This document shows, piece after piece, positions 1-12,629 of a DNA stretch of 64,000 nucleotides (its first letter is position 1; every line of letters begins with the position of its first letter). The stretch comes from Spongospora subterranea f. sp. subterranea (taxonomy: Eukaryota > Endomyxa: Phytomyxea > Phytomyxea > Plasmodiophorida). A model generated the notes under the pieces. The model was given only the letters and a program-made list of their open reading frames with translations. It did no database searches and was not told the origin of the DNA. The stretch is from positions 1 to 64,000 of the forward strand of contig JAUGWO010000016.1 of the NCBI GenBank assembly GCA_049724395.1, in the 5' to 3' direction. The position numbers and the translations under genes were made by a program.

Positions 1-3000
1 CGCCATCCATACCGTTACCAGTTGATTGTCTGCATCGCCATCCATACCGTTACCAGTTGATTGTCTGCATCGCCATCCATACCGTTACCAGTTGATTGTC
101 TGCATCGCCATCCATACCGTTACCAGGTGATTGTCTGCATCGCCATCCATACCGTTACCAGTTGATTGTCTGCATCGCCATCCATACCGTTACCAGTTGA
201 TTGTCTGCATCGCCATCCATACCGTTACCAGTTGATTGTCTGCATCGCCATCCATACCGTTACCAGTTGATTGTCTGCATCGCCATCCATACCGTTACCA
301 GTTGATTGTCTGCATCGCCATCCATACCGTTACCAGTTGATTGTCTGCATCGCCAGCCATACCGTTACCAGGTGATTGTCTGCATCGCCATCCATACCGT
401 TACCAGTTGATTGTCTGCATCGCCAGCCATACCGTTACCAGTTGATTGTCTGCATCGCCATCCATACCGTTACCAGTTGATTGTCTGCATCGCCATCCAT
501 ACCGTTACCAGTTGATTGTCTGCATCGCCATCCATACCGTTACCAGTTGATTGTCTGCATCGCCAGCCATACCGTTACCAGTTGATTGTCTGCATCGCCA
601 TCCATACCGTTACCAGTTGATTGTCTGCATCGCCATCCATACCGTTACCAGTTGATTGTCTGCATCGCCATCCATACCGTTACCAGTCTGCATGATTGTC
701 TGCATCGCCATCCATACCGTTACCAGTTGATTGTCTGCATCGCCAGCCATACCGTTACCAGTTGATTGTCTGCATCGCCATCCATACCGTTACCAGTTGA
801 TTGTCTGCATCGCCATCCATACCGTTACCAGTTGATTGTCTGCATCGCCATCCATACCGTTACCAGTTGATTGTCTGCATCGCCAGCCATACCGTTACCA
901 GTTGATTGTCTGCATCGCCAGCCATACCGTTACCAGTTGATTGTCTGCATCGCCATCCATACCGTTACCAGTTGATTGTCTGCATCGCCAGCCATACCGT
1001 TACCAGTTGATTGTCTGCATCGCCATCCATACCGTTACCAGTTGATTGTCTGCATCGCCATCCATACCGTTACCAGGTGATTGTCTGCATCGCCATCCAT
1101 ACCGTTACCAGTTGATTGTCTGCATCGCCAGCCATACCGTTACCAGTTGATTGTCTGCATCGCCATCCATACCGTTACCAGTTGATTGTCTGCATCGCCA
1201 TCCATATCGCCATCGCCATCCATACCGTTACCAGTTGATTGTCTTACCAGTTACCAGGTGATTGTCTGCATCGCCATCCATACCGTTACCAGTTGATTGT
1301 CTGCATCGCCATCCATACCGTTACCAGTTGATTGTCTGCATCGCCAGCCATACCGTTACCAGTCTGCATGATTGTCTACCAGTTGATTGTCTGCATCGCC
1401 ATCCATACCGTTACCAGTTGATTGTCTGCATCGCCATCCATACCGTTACCAGTTGATTGTCTGCATCGCCTCCATACCGTTACCAGTTGATCCATACCGT
1501 TACCAGTTGATTGTCTGCATCCATACCGTTACCAGTTGATTGTCTGCATCGCCATCCATACCGTTACCAGTTGATTGTCATGCCATACCGTTACCAGTTG
1601 ATTGTCTGCATCGCCAGCCATACCGTTACCAGTTGATTGTCTGCATCGCCATCCATACCGTTACCAGTTGATTGTCTGCATCGCCATCCATACCGTTACC
1701 AGTTGATTGTCTGCATCGCCAGCCATACCGTTACCAGTTGATTGTCTGCATCGCCATCCATACCGTTACCAGTTGATTGTCTGCATCGCCATCCATACCG
1801 TTACCAGTTGATTGTCTGCATCGCCATCCATACCGTTACCAGTTGATTGTCTGCATCGCCATCCATACCGTTACCAGGTGATTGTCTGCATCGCCAGCCA
1901 TACCGTTACCAGTTGATTGTCTGCATCGCCAGCCATACCGTTACCAGTTGATTGTCTGCATCGCCAGCCATACCGTTACCAGTTGATCGTCTGCATCGCC
2001 AGCCATACCGTTACCAGTTGATTGTCTGCATCGCCATCCATACCGTTACCAGTTGATTGTCTGCATCGCCATCCATACCGTTACCAGTTGATTGTCTGCA
2101 TCGCCATCCATACCGTTACCAGTTGATTGTCTGCATCGCCATCCATACCGTTACCAGTTGATTGTCTGCATCGCCAGCCATACCGTTACCAGTTGATTGT
2201 CTGCATCGCCATCCATACCGTTACCAGTTGATTGTCTGCATCGCCATCCATACCGTTACCAGTTGATTGTCTGCATCGCCATCCATACCGTTACCAGTTG
2301 ATTGTCTGCATCGCCATCCATACCGTTACCAGTTGATTGTCTGCATCGCCAGCCATACCGTTACCAGTTGATTGTCTGCATCGCCATCCATACCGTTACC
2401 AGTTGATCGTCTGCATCGCCATCCATACCGTTACCAGTTGATTGTCTGCATCGCCATCCATACCGTTACCAGTTGATTGTCTGCATCGCCATCCATACCG
2501 TTTGATTGTCTGCATCGCCATCCATACCGTTACCAGTTGATTGTCTGCATCGCCAGCCATACCGTTACCAGTTGATTGTCTGCATCGCCATCCATACCGT
2601 TACCAGTTGATTGTCTGCATCGCCAGCCATACCGTTACCAGTTGATTGTCTGCATCGCCATCCATACCGTTACCAGTTGATTGTCTGCATCGCCATCCAT
2701 ACCGTTACCAGTTGATTGTCTGCATCGCCATCCATATACCAGTTGATTGTCTGCATCGCCAGCCATACCGTTACCAGTTGATTGTCTGCATCGCCATCCA
2801 TACCGTTACCAGTTGATTGTCTGCATCGCCAGCCATACCGTTACCAGTTGATTGTCTGCATCGCCATCCATACCGTTACCAGTTGATTGTCTGCATCGCC
2901 AGCCATACCGTTACCAGTTGATTGTCTGCATCGCCAGCCATACCGTTACCAGTTGATTGTCTGCATCGCCAGCCATACCGTTACCAGTTGATTGTCTGCA

Positions 3001-3404
3001 TCGCCACCATACCGTTACCAGGTGATTGTCTGCATCGCCATCCATACCGTTACCAGTTGATTGTCTGCATCGCCAGCCATACCGTTACCAGTTGATTGTC
3101 TGCATCGCCAGCCATACCGTTACCAGTTGATTGTCTGCATCGCCAGCCATACCGTTACCAGTTGATTGTCTGCATCGCCATCCATACCGTTACCAGTTGA
3201 TTGTCTGCATCGCCATCCATACCGTTACCAGTTGATTGTCTGCATCGCCATCCATACCGTTACCAGTTGATTGTCTGCATCGCCATCCATACCGTTACCA
3301 GTTGATTGTCTGCATCGCCATCCATACCGTTACCAGTTGATTGTTGCATCGCCAGCCATCGTTACCAGTTGATTGTCTGCATCGCCGCCATCCATACCGT
3401 TACC
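1..3404. repeat. 35-bp tandem satellite/minisatellite array, about 97 units
   Basis: The unit is 35 bp and begins CGCCATCCATACCGTTACCA. Units repeat head to tail with very few changes. Two positions vary repeatedly: unit base 6 (CATCCAT or CAGCCAT) and base 22 (AGTTGAT or AGGTGAT). A rarer change gives GATCGTC. Broken or shortened units occur near 690, 1200-1270, 1360-1390, 1440-1610, 2500 and 2735, so unequal exchange has joined units out of register. The array runs off the left edge of the window and ends abruptly at about 3404. Because 35 is not a multiple of 3, the frame rotates each unit and open frames here are accidental. It could be subtelomeric, centromeric or interstitial; the sequence does not decide. 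Confidence 0.97.
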
Positions 3405-3542
3405 TATGACTGCTCGTAATGCTACACACCGCTCTGTTACGAGTAAAAGTTACACTGCAGCGGCCACTGGACAAGGTCAACTTTTCCCGATTCCCATTGG
3501 CGTTTGTTGTAGAACCGAATTTATATTGATGATTTTTTTGTA

Positions 3543-6500
3543 TTAGTTAGGTATTCTGCGAGATTTCGGCTTGGAAGCGCGTTTGGGAGATGATCGGCTG
3601 TGATATGTGAGTAGCAGAAGACCGATGATGCGCAAACAAATGAATATGAGCACGTTCGCCATGATGAATGGCCATAGATCGCTGGGCTTCAAACTGAACA
3701 TGTTGTCCATTGCGGCCGCGCCTGTCGTCATCGGGCAGATTCTCCCGTCGTCGACGCGGATGTATTCGGAATCGGTACAATACAGCGTCAGACCGTCCAG
3801 CTCGTTGATCGCCAAAGCGCCGAGAGCGTATTTGAACCTAATTCCGCCGCCGGTTTAGGTGACCGTTTGTTTGACGCAATGGGGGTTTACGGGGATATAT
3901 ATTCGATCCATCTGAGAGCGACCGACACCGATTCTGTATGAACCAAATAGCCCGAGAATACCACCAACGGCATTAGCAAAATCGCTGTTCAAACACCAGC
4001 TTTCAGCTCGAATTGCACAAACAAAAACCAATAAATTCGATCAACGTGTCAGAGAACGGAAAACATTTTTGGAATTTTTTGTAGATTCAGCAGAGTGGCT
4101 TACAAGCTGAGGCGGCGGCTACCTGGGGATTGGGGAAAGCGCAACCGATCGCAACGCCCAAGGCGTCACATGTGCTCATGCCCAGCGCCATGATCAACAG
4201 GAATATGGCGAACTTGGTCAGGTCGGTCTGGAACCCGACCATGGGGTAGGCGATACAGCAGTTCAACAGGCACTGGAGCAGGATGAACGGCAGGTCCGAT
4301 AGCGCCTTGCTCGTGAAATACGCCGACTGACCAGGGAAATGGGACAGAAACATGGTCAGAACATTGTTTGACGACTTCAACTGATATGGACGAAAATCTC
4401 TAAAACGTTCGCGCAAGATTCCATCAACAACGTATTCCTGGAACAACAACGACAATCCCAAAATCTGGAAATCTGATCCCATTGGCGTTTTTTAAGTTTT
4501 CGCCATTGTCAGTCGAGTGTTAAACGATATACCGGATGATATAGTTGGTAAAATTCCTTGGTGACGATCTCGTGCTCTTCTGGCATCTAGGAAATCCAGG
4601 CCGACTGAGGCGACACAAGGCGGAACGGCCCACACGATGGTCCTTACTGTTCGTACGGCGTCCAACGCCGATCCCATACCCGCCGACAGCATTAGGAAGA
4701 ACGCAGCACCGCCGCGATCACGAATGGATTTCTATCGGCACAGATCAAACCAATCACTCGAGATTTCAAACTCGGTATAACAAGAACAGCATCTTGTTCC
4801 ATTCAAAACGGTCAGTGCTAAAAAAACGCAATCTCAAAAAATTCCAAAACATTTAAAGCAACGAGCCGTTGTCTTCATCGAAAATTCGCAGCAATCGCCG
4901 TTCAAAAGGCGACAGAAAAGAGTTGACGAACCTGATCATGTCCAAGACTAGAGAAGAGGATTCCGCATAATAGACCAGAGCAAATCGCCTTGATCAGGCG
5001 AACACGCATCAGCTTCGGCTGACGAATGAAATTGACAACGTTCCTGAACACGAGGAGCTTGAGCTGAAGACACCAGGCGATTCGGGCCCGATGACGATGG
5101 GCCGGCGCCTTGACGATGACTGACGTCGGGCGAACGTCGCCCGGTGAAGACGGCGCGGAGGTCGGCAAATGCGACGCCTGGTCCAAGATCGTCGAGATCC
5201 GACGACGCGCTTGGCCCATATCACGACTGTTGTCTTCCGTCCAATGAACATCCAACAGATTAACTATTGAGCGCCGAACTCAGTTTGAGTTGTTTACACA
5301 GACACTAATATGGCACAATAAAATGTTTCTTGAAAATCACGAGAACGCGACGTTTGGTACAATGAACAACACGGACCCCATCTTCATGATCAGTTGATCA
5401 ATTAGAATCCAGATCGAAAGAAGAAAACCAAGTGAATGAACTTAAACACGATATCGAGGTCGTGTTTCGTTGTGAAAATCAACAGCGAGAACAACGAGAG
5501 AAATCACGTACTGAAAAATTCACAGGGGTTTGTGTATGGGGGAAGGGTGAACCCAATCGCCCCGAAATACTGGATGGAATCCTGGGGCGATCCGAAGTAG
5601 GCGGTCCTGCCGCCCGACAGGAGAAGGACGCGATCGAACAGCTTGAACAGGGCGTGCGTGGGCTGATGGAACGACGCCATGATCGTTCGCCCCTCGTTGG
5701 CGAGCTTGCGCAGGCTGAGGACGACGGCCTAGCAACCCCAACAATCGACCTCAACTGTCGTCTCCGGTACAAACAGAGGGCGAATGAAAACCAAAAAGCT
5801 GTTGAAAAAAAGAGTTCGGTTCGATGACATTCACGAGTCATTGTCAGATCGGATCCGCGTTGGCGTTTTTTCGGAAATCCAGGGCAAATCAGTACCTCGG
5901 CCGTCGACGAATCCAAAGCCGACGTCGGTTCTACGAAAGGAGCGGTCAGAGATTGGGCGTTGAGCTGGGACCGAACCCACACAAACCATCCAGTAATATC
6001 AGACGCGGATTCGACACGATCTCCACCGCAATCGACGTGCTGAAAACCCCCAACCGACTCTGAGAAACCGTTTCGACCATGAAATGCGATCGGTCCTGAC
6101 CGTTTGCGTTCTCCGCCCGAAATCCCTTTGACATTTCGCCCTCCGATCATCCGATCGGCGCAGGTTTCCAAACCCAATATTCCTAGAACGCTGGCGAGAC
6201 GGCCGATCAGAAGGGGAAACACTTTTGTGGGGGTTGGAGGGGTGTTGGAACCCCCGTACCGATCGGCGGTCGCTCGACGCGTCTCGACGTCGATGTGCTT
6301 CGTGATGTCGATCACGAAGTTGACGGATTCCCGGGGCGTCAACGTCTCCATCAGGATATCTTTCTGCCGGACCTGTTTTGGGCAATGAACGTCGAGCAGA
6401 GCAATCGGGACAGAATCATTGACAAACTGCACGATTTCCAGAACCGCCCCGGTAATCGACAAACGAAACACAAAAAGTTCGAAGGGAATTCCGATTTCGA

Positions 6501-7707
6501 CTACCCGTTAAGAATTTGAAAAAGAAATTAACGGAATTTGGGGCGATGAACAGGTTCTAGACAACGATGAAAACGGTCTGGCAAGGGAAATGAGGGAAGA
6601 TCAAGGGTCGGGGGTTTTCCTACATAGCCGGTCGAGCGAATGAATTTTTTGAGATCGACAGGAGCGTTGTTGACGAAGACCGTTCCGGTTTGGACCTGGT
6701 TCTTGCCCTGATGCTGGAACGAGATGGCGTTCAGGAGGCTCGTCTTCCCACAACCTGTTTTGGCCAGACACAATATCAGACCTTGAGCCCTGGCACCGGC
6801 GAAAACAATGGAAAAACCACGAGAACGGAACCGGTCGAAAATCCAAGAGAATCGTGGGAATTCTCGTGTGAATCTGGCGCGAAATTATCCGCCTAACCGC
6901 TTGGGCCCATTATGGCCAATAGCTCTCCAGGACGAACATAACCGGATACATCCGACAGAATATGTTGTCCATCGTTCTGTAAAACACAGCATCAAATTCA
7001 TCACACATTGGTTCCAGGACAGTTGATGGTGTGTGTCGCAGGTTTCCTAAAATACGTAAAGCGCATCGAACAAGGAACATCGAAAACACAAAAGCCCCCG
7101 AGGTCTGACAACCAACACAGCTAACAATAAGGTGATCGTAATTTATATCTAGGGCAGCTGCACCCAACGAACATGGCCATTTAGGGCTATCAATGAAAGC
7201 GGCGCGTCATTTGCAATCGGGAGAAGCGATCACGTCAACAACGAAACGACGGAAATTTGAGAAAAAACCACGGAAATTCGATTGCCATTCCAACAAGGTC
7301 TCTCTAATTAACTCGCCATTTCTCGGCTTTAAAACGCCACGATGTTTCCGGTGACGGGGAGATCATTCTCCACAACGGGAAACGATGTGTCGTTGGTGTT
7401 GTTTTACATGGACAGAGATATGAGACCAGTCCAATCTCATGCCTTTCTCCAAGGTTTTCGCCGAGTCCAATTTCCCCAGATGAAAGCTCTGTACGGTCCT
7501 GCTGATCTGTCGCTCGCGTTGATGGTTGCCGGAGGCCGTCTCCAGGACGATGGCGTGCATTGGGATGGGCGGCGGGCGCCCGCCCTGGCCTGGATCCCTT
7601 GTGGGCAGCGAGTCGGCGAAATTTTCATCGCCTGAGAGCGAGGTCAACGCCAGGTCGTTGTTGTTGTTGTCGAACGGGACACAGTTGTCCTTGGACTTCA
7701 TCATCAT
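3543..7707 (-). CDS. ABCG (white/brown-type) half-transporter, 13 or more exons
   Basis: This is an ATP-driven membrane half-transporter: nucleotide-binding domain first, then a six-helix membrane domain, working as a dimer. Exons fitting both frame and family are 7707-~7408, ~6840-6624 (Walker A, TGCGKTSLLNAIS), 6372-6260 (VRQKDILMETLTPRESV), 6190-6101 (signature GISGGERKR), 6039-5987 (Walker B, NPRLILLD), 5930-5896 (EPTSALDSSTAE), 5728-5512 (H-loop FHQPTHALFKLFDRVLLL), 5263-4932, 4731-4648, 4586-4533, 4326-4104 (YFTSKALSDLPF, then helices), 3984-3891 and 3837-3543 (C-terminal INELDGLTLYC, last helix). Introns run 53-251 nt, all GT-AG. The junction between the first exon and the Walker A exon is not resolved, and an additional small exon is possible. 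The N-terminal start (MMMKSKDNC) is the first Met of a long open frame. Substrate unknown. No sign of decay: every NBD motif is present. Confidence 0.9.
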
Positions 7708-8599
7708 TTATCTGATTATGAACGTGATATTAACAATCTGCGGATTCGATCGTTTGGTAGGAAAAACCGATCGTTTTGCTCCCCCGATTACACGGCTCGA
7801 GAAACATTTGACCAATATTTTGGTGGGAGGAGCGAACACGGAAGTCGACGTTGATGGGTTCACCAAGGCAATTTCGACAATTAGTAGCAACGCCCTGGTC
7901 GACCGGAACTTGCTACCGCTGGGTGATCACCTAGATCAATAACGGGCAGAATCCTCGATCGCCAACATTCTCCCCAAACCCAATCCGCATTTTGGTCCAC
8001 GGTTTCGTTGCGCCAGTTGGGAACGATACCGCTTTTGGTTGCCAGTTCGCTCGAAAAGACTTAAAGAAAATCGACAGCAATTCACCACTGAATCGTCCAG
8101 GTGCCCCTGTATATGTCTTCGCTACCGCAAGACAATTGAAACCGACGAATTCAAATGACAATCGTCGTCATCCGAATAGTAGGCGTTCTCTCAAATACTG
8201 CTCATACCAGCGCTCGGTAGGTGTCATCAGTTCCATTCTTTCTGCTGTTGAACCCTCCTTGTTCCAATCCAGCGCCTAACTTGCACTACGGAAGTGATCT
8301 TCCAATACGGTTTCTTTGATTGCCCAGAAACCTAGCGACAATAATTGGACCATCGTCAAGTTATCTGGTTAAGGTTTGTAAATCACAATACAACTGCATC
8401 GCCTGTCGACGATGTACGTCAGAGCATGAGCGAATAGGTTCTGGGGCGTCACGAACGTCCCGGTCATCTCGGTATGGAGACTGGCGTAATCGGGGGTCGC
8501 TGACGTCCAATATCGCTTCAATCTCCGATCAAGCGGGACGCTGGATGGCACTCTGTTGATTTGTTCGGGGCCAGTACCGGTATTGGGGCTAGCCGCGAC
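7708..8599. other. No supported gene; 5' flank of the ABCG gene
   Basis: Only short open frames occur on either strand and none has recognisable motifs. The stretch may hold the ABCG promoter and degraded downstream sequence of the neighbouring Ty1/copia fossil. Confidence 0.5.
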
Positions 8600-9311
8600 A
8601 ATCGTCACAACTCGTCTCTGCGATCGGCTGTGGGCGCGTCTCCCAACCCTCCCGCCCTCGCTACGTTGATCGCCAGATTTCTCGCCGCAGCTCCTTGTGA
8701 TGAACTTCGGGTAACGGGTTCGTGAAGATATCGGCGATCTCGTCCTTGCTTGGGCAGTAGACAACCTCGACACACATGTGGTCTGGATCGCCTCGCGCAC
8801 CAAGTGCTTATCGTACTTCGATATGTTCGGTTCGACTCCCAGTCTTCGTGTTGGTTGCCAGCAATACCGAACACGAATCCCTGATGTGAACCCGTCGCGA
8901 TTCCATGCACCCGACAGGCCAACAGCTCGATCATGCGGCCTTGGCTCCCACATAATCAAGTACTGGTGTCGATAGCCCCAATCAGCTATGGGAGGATCCG
9001 ATTGCCCCCTCTGACGTCACCTTCTGTTGAACAGCTAGAGAATCTTGCCGTCCCAATGAGGTGAAAGACACAGCGACTTCCGATCCGGACCCCGCAATGA
9101 CCATTAACACAATCATGGTCATCTGGCAACCAACTTGAAAACCGGGAATCGTACCGAACATATCAGCGTACGATCTCACCTTAGGACGCGACTCAAGCAA
9201 CGATGCGTTTCTTGGACAATTCGATGTGATCTTGGGCAAGGTGGATAATCTCGCCAGGAAGGACATCATTTCTTGGCTTGAATACGCCATTAAGAGGTCG
9301 ACGCTCATCAC
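8600..9311 (-). mobile_element. Ty1/copia retrotransposon fossil, RNase H region
   Basis: The minus strand carries stretches typical of the end of a Ty1/copia polyprotein. One resembles the RNase H motif around SKDEIADIFTNPLP, one resembles the KH...VRE motif, and one resembles the serine-rich RQDSLAV region upstream. The element is broken in several places and is only a fragment. No long terminal repeats were recognised. Boundaries are approximate. It looks old. Confidence 0.55.
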
Positions 9312-9782
9312 TCTCCAAAATCGTTAATCTCGCAAAGATGAATTTCGAAATTTCCAGGACAAACACGAAGAGAATGGAGTTTATCAGTCTCTGTTGAAAA
9401 AAACAGCAATCGCTAGACCTTGAACAATCAACGACATCTGAAAGACATACAAGATAATTTGAGATTCAACGTGTTCCAAAGAGGATGATCATGTCCTTTC
9501 CTCGCTTTTAGAAATGTTGACAAGGTGTCTTTGAAAGATAACAAGAAAACACCATCTGAACCTGATTTCGGCCACCCTCGATAATAACAAAATCACCTTA
9601 AACCCGGCACTGGTGTTTATTTTGTTGAGTATTGTAGGTGCATTATTTGGGTAAAACACCATGGTGTTGTGTTGAAAGTGGTGTTCTATTAAATTTATGC
9701 ACAATGTTTTTATCAGAGCAATGTTTTACAAGAATTGTATATAACATCAATTGGTGCCGATTTCGGGTTACTGGTACAAAGC

Positions 9783-9907
9783 TACAAGTCTTGGATGAAA
9801 ATCATTCAGGGGCCGCAGGAACGGCGAACTTCAGTGCATCTTATGGAAGTTCGTCGTTCTCCTTCAGGGAAGGGGCACTCTCGGATGATTTTCATCCAAG
9901 ACTTGTA
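9783..9907. repeat. 125-bp foldback with perfect 23-bp ends
   Basis: Bases 9783-9805 are exactly the reverse complement of 9885-9907. The inner parts continue to pair imperfectly (for example GGCGAACTTC against GAAGTTCGTC). The whole could form one hairpin. It resembles a miniature inverted-repeat element or foldback. No clear target-site duplication was seen. Confidence 0.8.
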
Positions 9908-11034
9908 TCCTCGTCATCGTGTCTGGCAACGCCCAAGGCTGTGGCCGAGATTCCTGCAACTACTGGATTCGGGCCATCGACCCAGAACGACCTAACGGCA
10001 TTACGCTGAATCGCCTCTCTCGTTTTCTGTTATTCCCATGATACCCGAACGCATTCAAGACTTGTCTGTGTGTACTTGTTCTTTCGTTTGCCGCTGTTGC
10101 CGGCTTGGTATAGAAATGGTTCAAGGTTCGCCTTGGGCTTGTTTGTCAATTCCAGTTTGAGTTGGGGTCGACCAGTCGCGTCATCCATCGCCACAAACAA
10201 CGTGAGGTCAAGACCCATTATGACATCACTCGAGCACGATCAAAACCCCAACTGGACGTACAGAGCTTGCCACATTGTTCTACTCACCGACTTCATTTAT
10301 GCTGCGTCAGCTTCCCTTTCCTTTGTTGTAAATAATTGTTCCGAAACAAAACATTCGTCAACAAATACTTTTAAAAACGGCATATCTCAGAACCGTTATG
10401 TGGATACTTCGACAAATACTGCACCGTTTACTTGGGTGTTAAAATAGCCCATGAAGTGTAAGGTCCCCTTTTTACGTGTTCTTTTCCTTCAATCTGTATA
10501 TCAAGGGTTTTATTCGCGTCCCTTTCCCAGCTTCTGAGTTGTCGTAGAATGCAGTTGCACTTATCGTGCTGGTTAATCTGATCCAAATTGCATTAGTATT
10601 AATCACGGGCGACAGAACGATTCAAGCGGCAACCTGATGTGAATCAATGCTTGCCCAGAAAGAGCTAGTGACGACGAACCTAGGAAGCGATGAGGCGTCG
10701 AATACATGGTAAAAAAACCGGGAATCGAAAACTAAAAGGAGGGGAGGGTTGTTCGATGATGGCAATGAATGATATCAGCGGCGGCCGCTTGCGCATGGAC
10801 GATCTCAACTGGATCGTTGAGCGATCTCCCTGATTGTGGCGAATTTACAGGGGTTTGAGATGTGATCGGATTTGGGGACAAGAGCTGATTGGCCAGACCC
10901 AGCTGGCGGCAGCAGCTATCAGATCCGGTACCACTCACCGGCTGGGTGATTATCATTAAACGATGGTCATAGAGTAGTCCCTGACCCTGCCCTTGTCTTG
11001 GGTCCACAGTTGGGCTGTACATCCCCCCCCTGAT

Positions 11035-11076
11035 CATCATCATCATTCCAAGGCACATCATCATCATTCCAAGGCA
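11035..11076. repeat. 21-bp direct duplication
   Basis: CATCATCATCATTCCAAGGC plus one A is present twice in tandem, ending two bases before the start codon of the LRRC61-like gene. It probably lies in that gene's 5' untranslated region or promoter. Confidence 0.85.
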
Positions 11077-11078
11077 AG

Positions 11079-12106
11079 ATGGCCAGTAAACCGTTAACTG
11101 ATCAGATGATCAAAACTTCGTCCGGCAAATACGATGTTGAGAACGTTTTTACGTTGGCGGTGACCGACTCCGGTATAGCGCTGTTGTTCATCGGAAATAT
11201 ACGTTCCAAAACGCGCTCAACCCTCTTTTCTATTTGTAGAGATAACGAATCTAGATGACGTCCGGCATTGCGTTCATCTTCTCGACCTGGATCTTCACAA
11301 TAATAAGATCAGGGACATCTTACCATTATCGCACTGCGTTGACCTTGAGAGGATCAATATTAGCTCGAATCTCATTTATCGGCTCGGTAATGAACCATCA
11401 GCTTTGTTCCTCATTGCAAACTTCATTTGTTTCTCCATTTGCAGTTTGCGTTGAACTCTAAAGACACAATTTTTTTATGATTCCCTTTGAATGTGATTTG
11501 TCGAAGATCCTTTAGCACTGCTGACATCGCTCGCCTATTTACACGCGCAAGACAACCGGATCGCTACGCTGGATCAGCTTACATGTCTGAAACCCTTGAC
11601 CAAACTGAAGGCGCTATATCTGCAAAATATTGACGGGTCTAGATCCAATCCAGGTCCGCTTTCCATCGACAGATATGTTCTGATTCTCGAGTTGATTGTC
11701 TTGTAAAGTTTGCCAATGTAATGGATACCAGGAATACATATTGAGTATCTGCCCATCGCTGGACATACTGGATGGCAGGCGATTACGCCTGGAGCACGAC
11801 TTCTATAAGCTGACAACGACAGTATCTGTGGAGTCGCCCCGACTTCAGATCCGCCCAACGATCAAACCCACACTTATTACTGCAAACACTGCACCAATAC
11901 CGGTTGATACATCGTATATTGATTCAATTTGTCAAGAACTTCAGGGTGATCTTAAAGCGTATCATGTCAATCACGCAATCTGACCAGAGTATATGCTAGA
12001 TGAATTGAAACACTGTAAGACCCTGATCGCCGAGGTTGACACGTTTTTGAAGCTACGAGATTGTAAAGGGTCTCTATCAACAAATAAAACATCTACCGCT
12101 AGGTAG
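11079..12106 (+). CDS. Leucine-rich-repeat protein resembling LRRC61
   Basis: Five exons join in frame: 11079-11172, 11240-11386, 11516-11676, 11732-11945 and 11988-12106, giving 244 residues. Introns are 67, 129, 55 and 42 nt with GT-AG ends. The start (MASKPLTDQMIKTSSG) is followed by LRR units with LxxLxLxxNxI spacing: LHNNKIRDILPL, INISSNLIYRL and LHAQDNRIATLDQL. An LRR cap follows (YEYILSICPSLDILDGRRL), then EHDFYKL and an acidic tail. Order, length and the ILDGRRL...FYKL cap resemble animal LRRC61 (about 259 residues), a protein of unknown biochemical role. Reading through the last intron would end the protein earlier, at 11983 (217 residues). The LRR assignment is firm, the LRRC61 assignment likely. 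A scaffold role is inference. Confidence 0.82.
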
Positions 12107-12629
12107 AAGCCACAGTATTGTTCCTAATTACCCGTCGCAACAGAGCGACTTCAATAGAGTATTCACCAAGTACACGACGTCTTGACCAGATATTGATTCA
12201 GACTTCGAATTGATATCACCAAGTTGGTGTTGACATTGGTGATCGTTTACATCCAATTGATAACAAAGCGGGTGTAATTAGGGGTCGGCGATGCGGCGAT
12301 CAAATCAACCAGGTGGATTGGAACACGTGTGGAACGTTTTCTGCGGAACTGCATTTGCGATAGTTTTGCGATGGCGCAATTTTCGCCCATAAACCCTTGT
12401 GCCAGAGAACACTGTTCAAGATGTGTAGCCACAGAGGCACTTGCTGAGTCTGAGACTGGGTTGCGCTGGCGATATTCTCCAGAGGGCTGCTGCTCACCTG
12501 GTTCTGTTGTTTGTCCCCTAGTATTATCCACCTATGTATCGTAATCCGATAATTCCGCGACGGTGTCCGTACGCAGACTTTAATCCACAGGTATCCGTTT
12601 GAAAGACCAACTTACGAGAGCCTGGAATC
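12107..12629. other. Intergenic, no supported gene
   Basis: Between the LRR gene stop and the homeodomain gene start there are only overlapping short frames. It is the likely promoter region of the homeodomain gene. Confidence 0.6.

Larger units (their letters stand above)
9312..11078. other. No supported gene between the copia fossil and the LRR gene
   Basis: About 1.8 kb with small open frames in all phases and no family signature. It contains a 125-bp foldback (9783-9907) and a short direct duplication (11035-11076), listed separately. The last few hundred bases are the likely promoter region of the LRRC61-like gene. Confidence 0.5.

Noticed and set aside
1262-1456. 64-codon frame inside the satellite as a repeat protein
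   Set aside because: A 35-bp unit shifts frame each time; this frame survives only because of broken units.
1-3404. Regular repeats as a CRISPR array
   Set aside because: Units follow one another directly with no unique spacers, and the surroundings are eukaryotic.
5432-6519. Plus-strand frames opposite the ABCG gene
   Set aside because: They are antisense shadows of the spliced ABCG exons, which carry all the family motifs.
8369-8959. 196-codon minus frame as a host gene
   Set aside because: The recognisable motifs are Ty1/copia RNase H, spread over more than one frame; it is a fossil.
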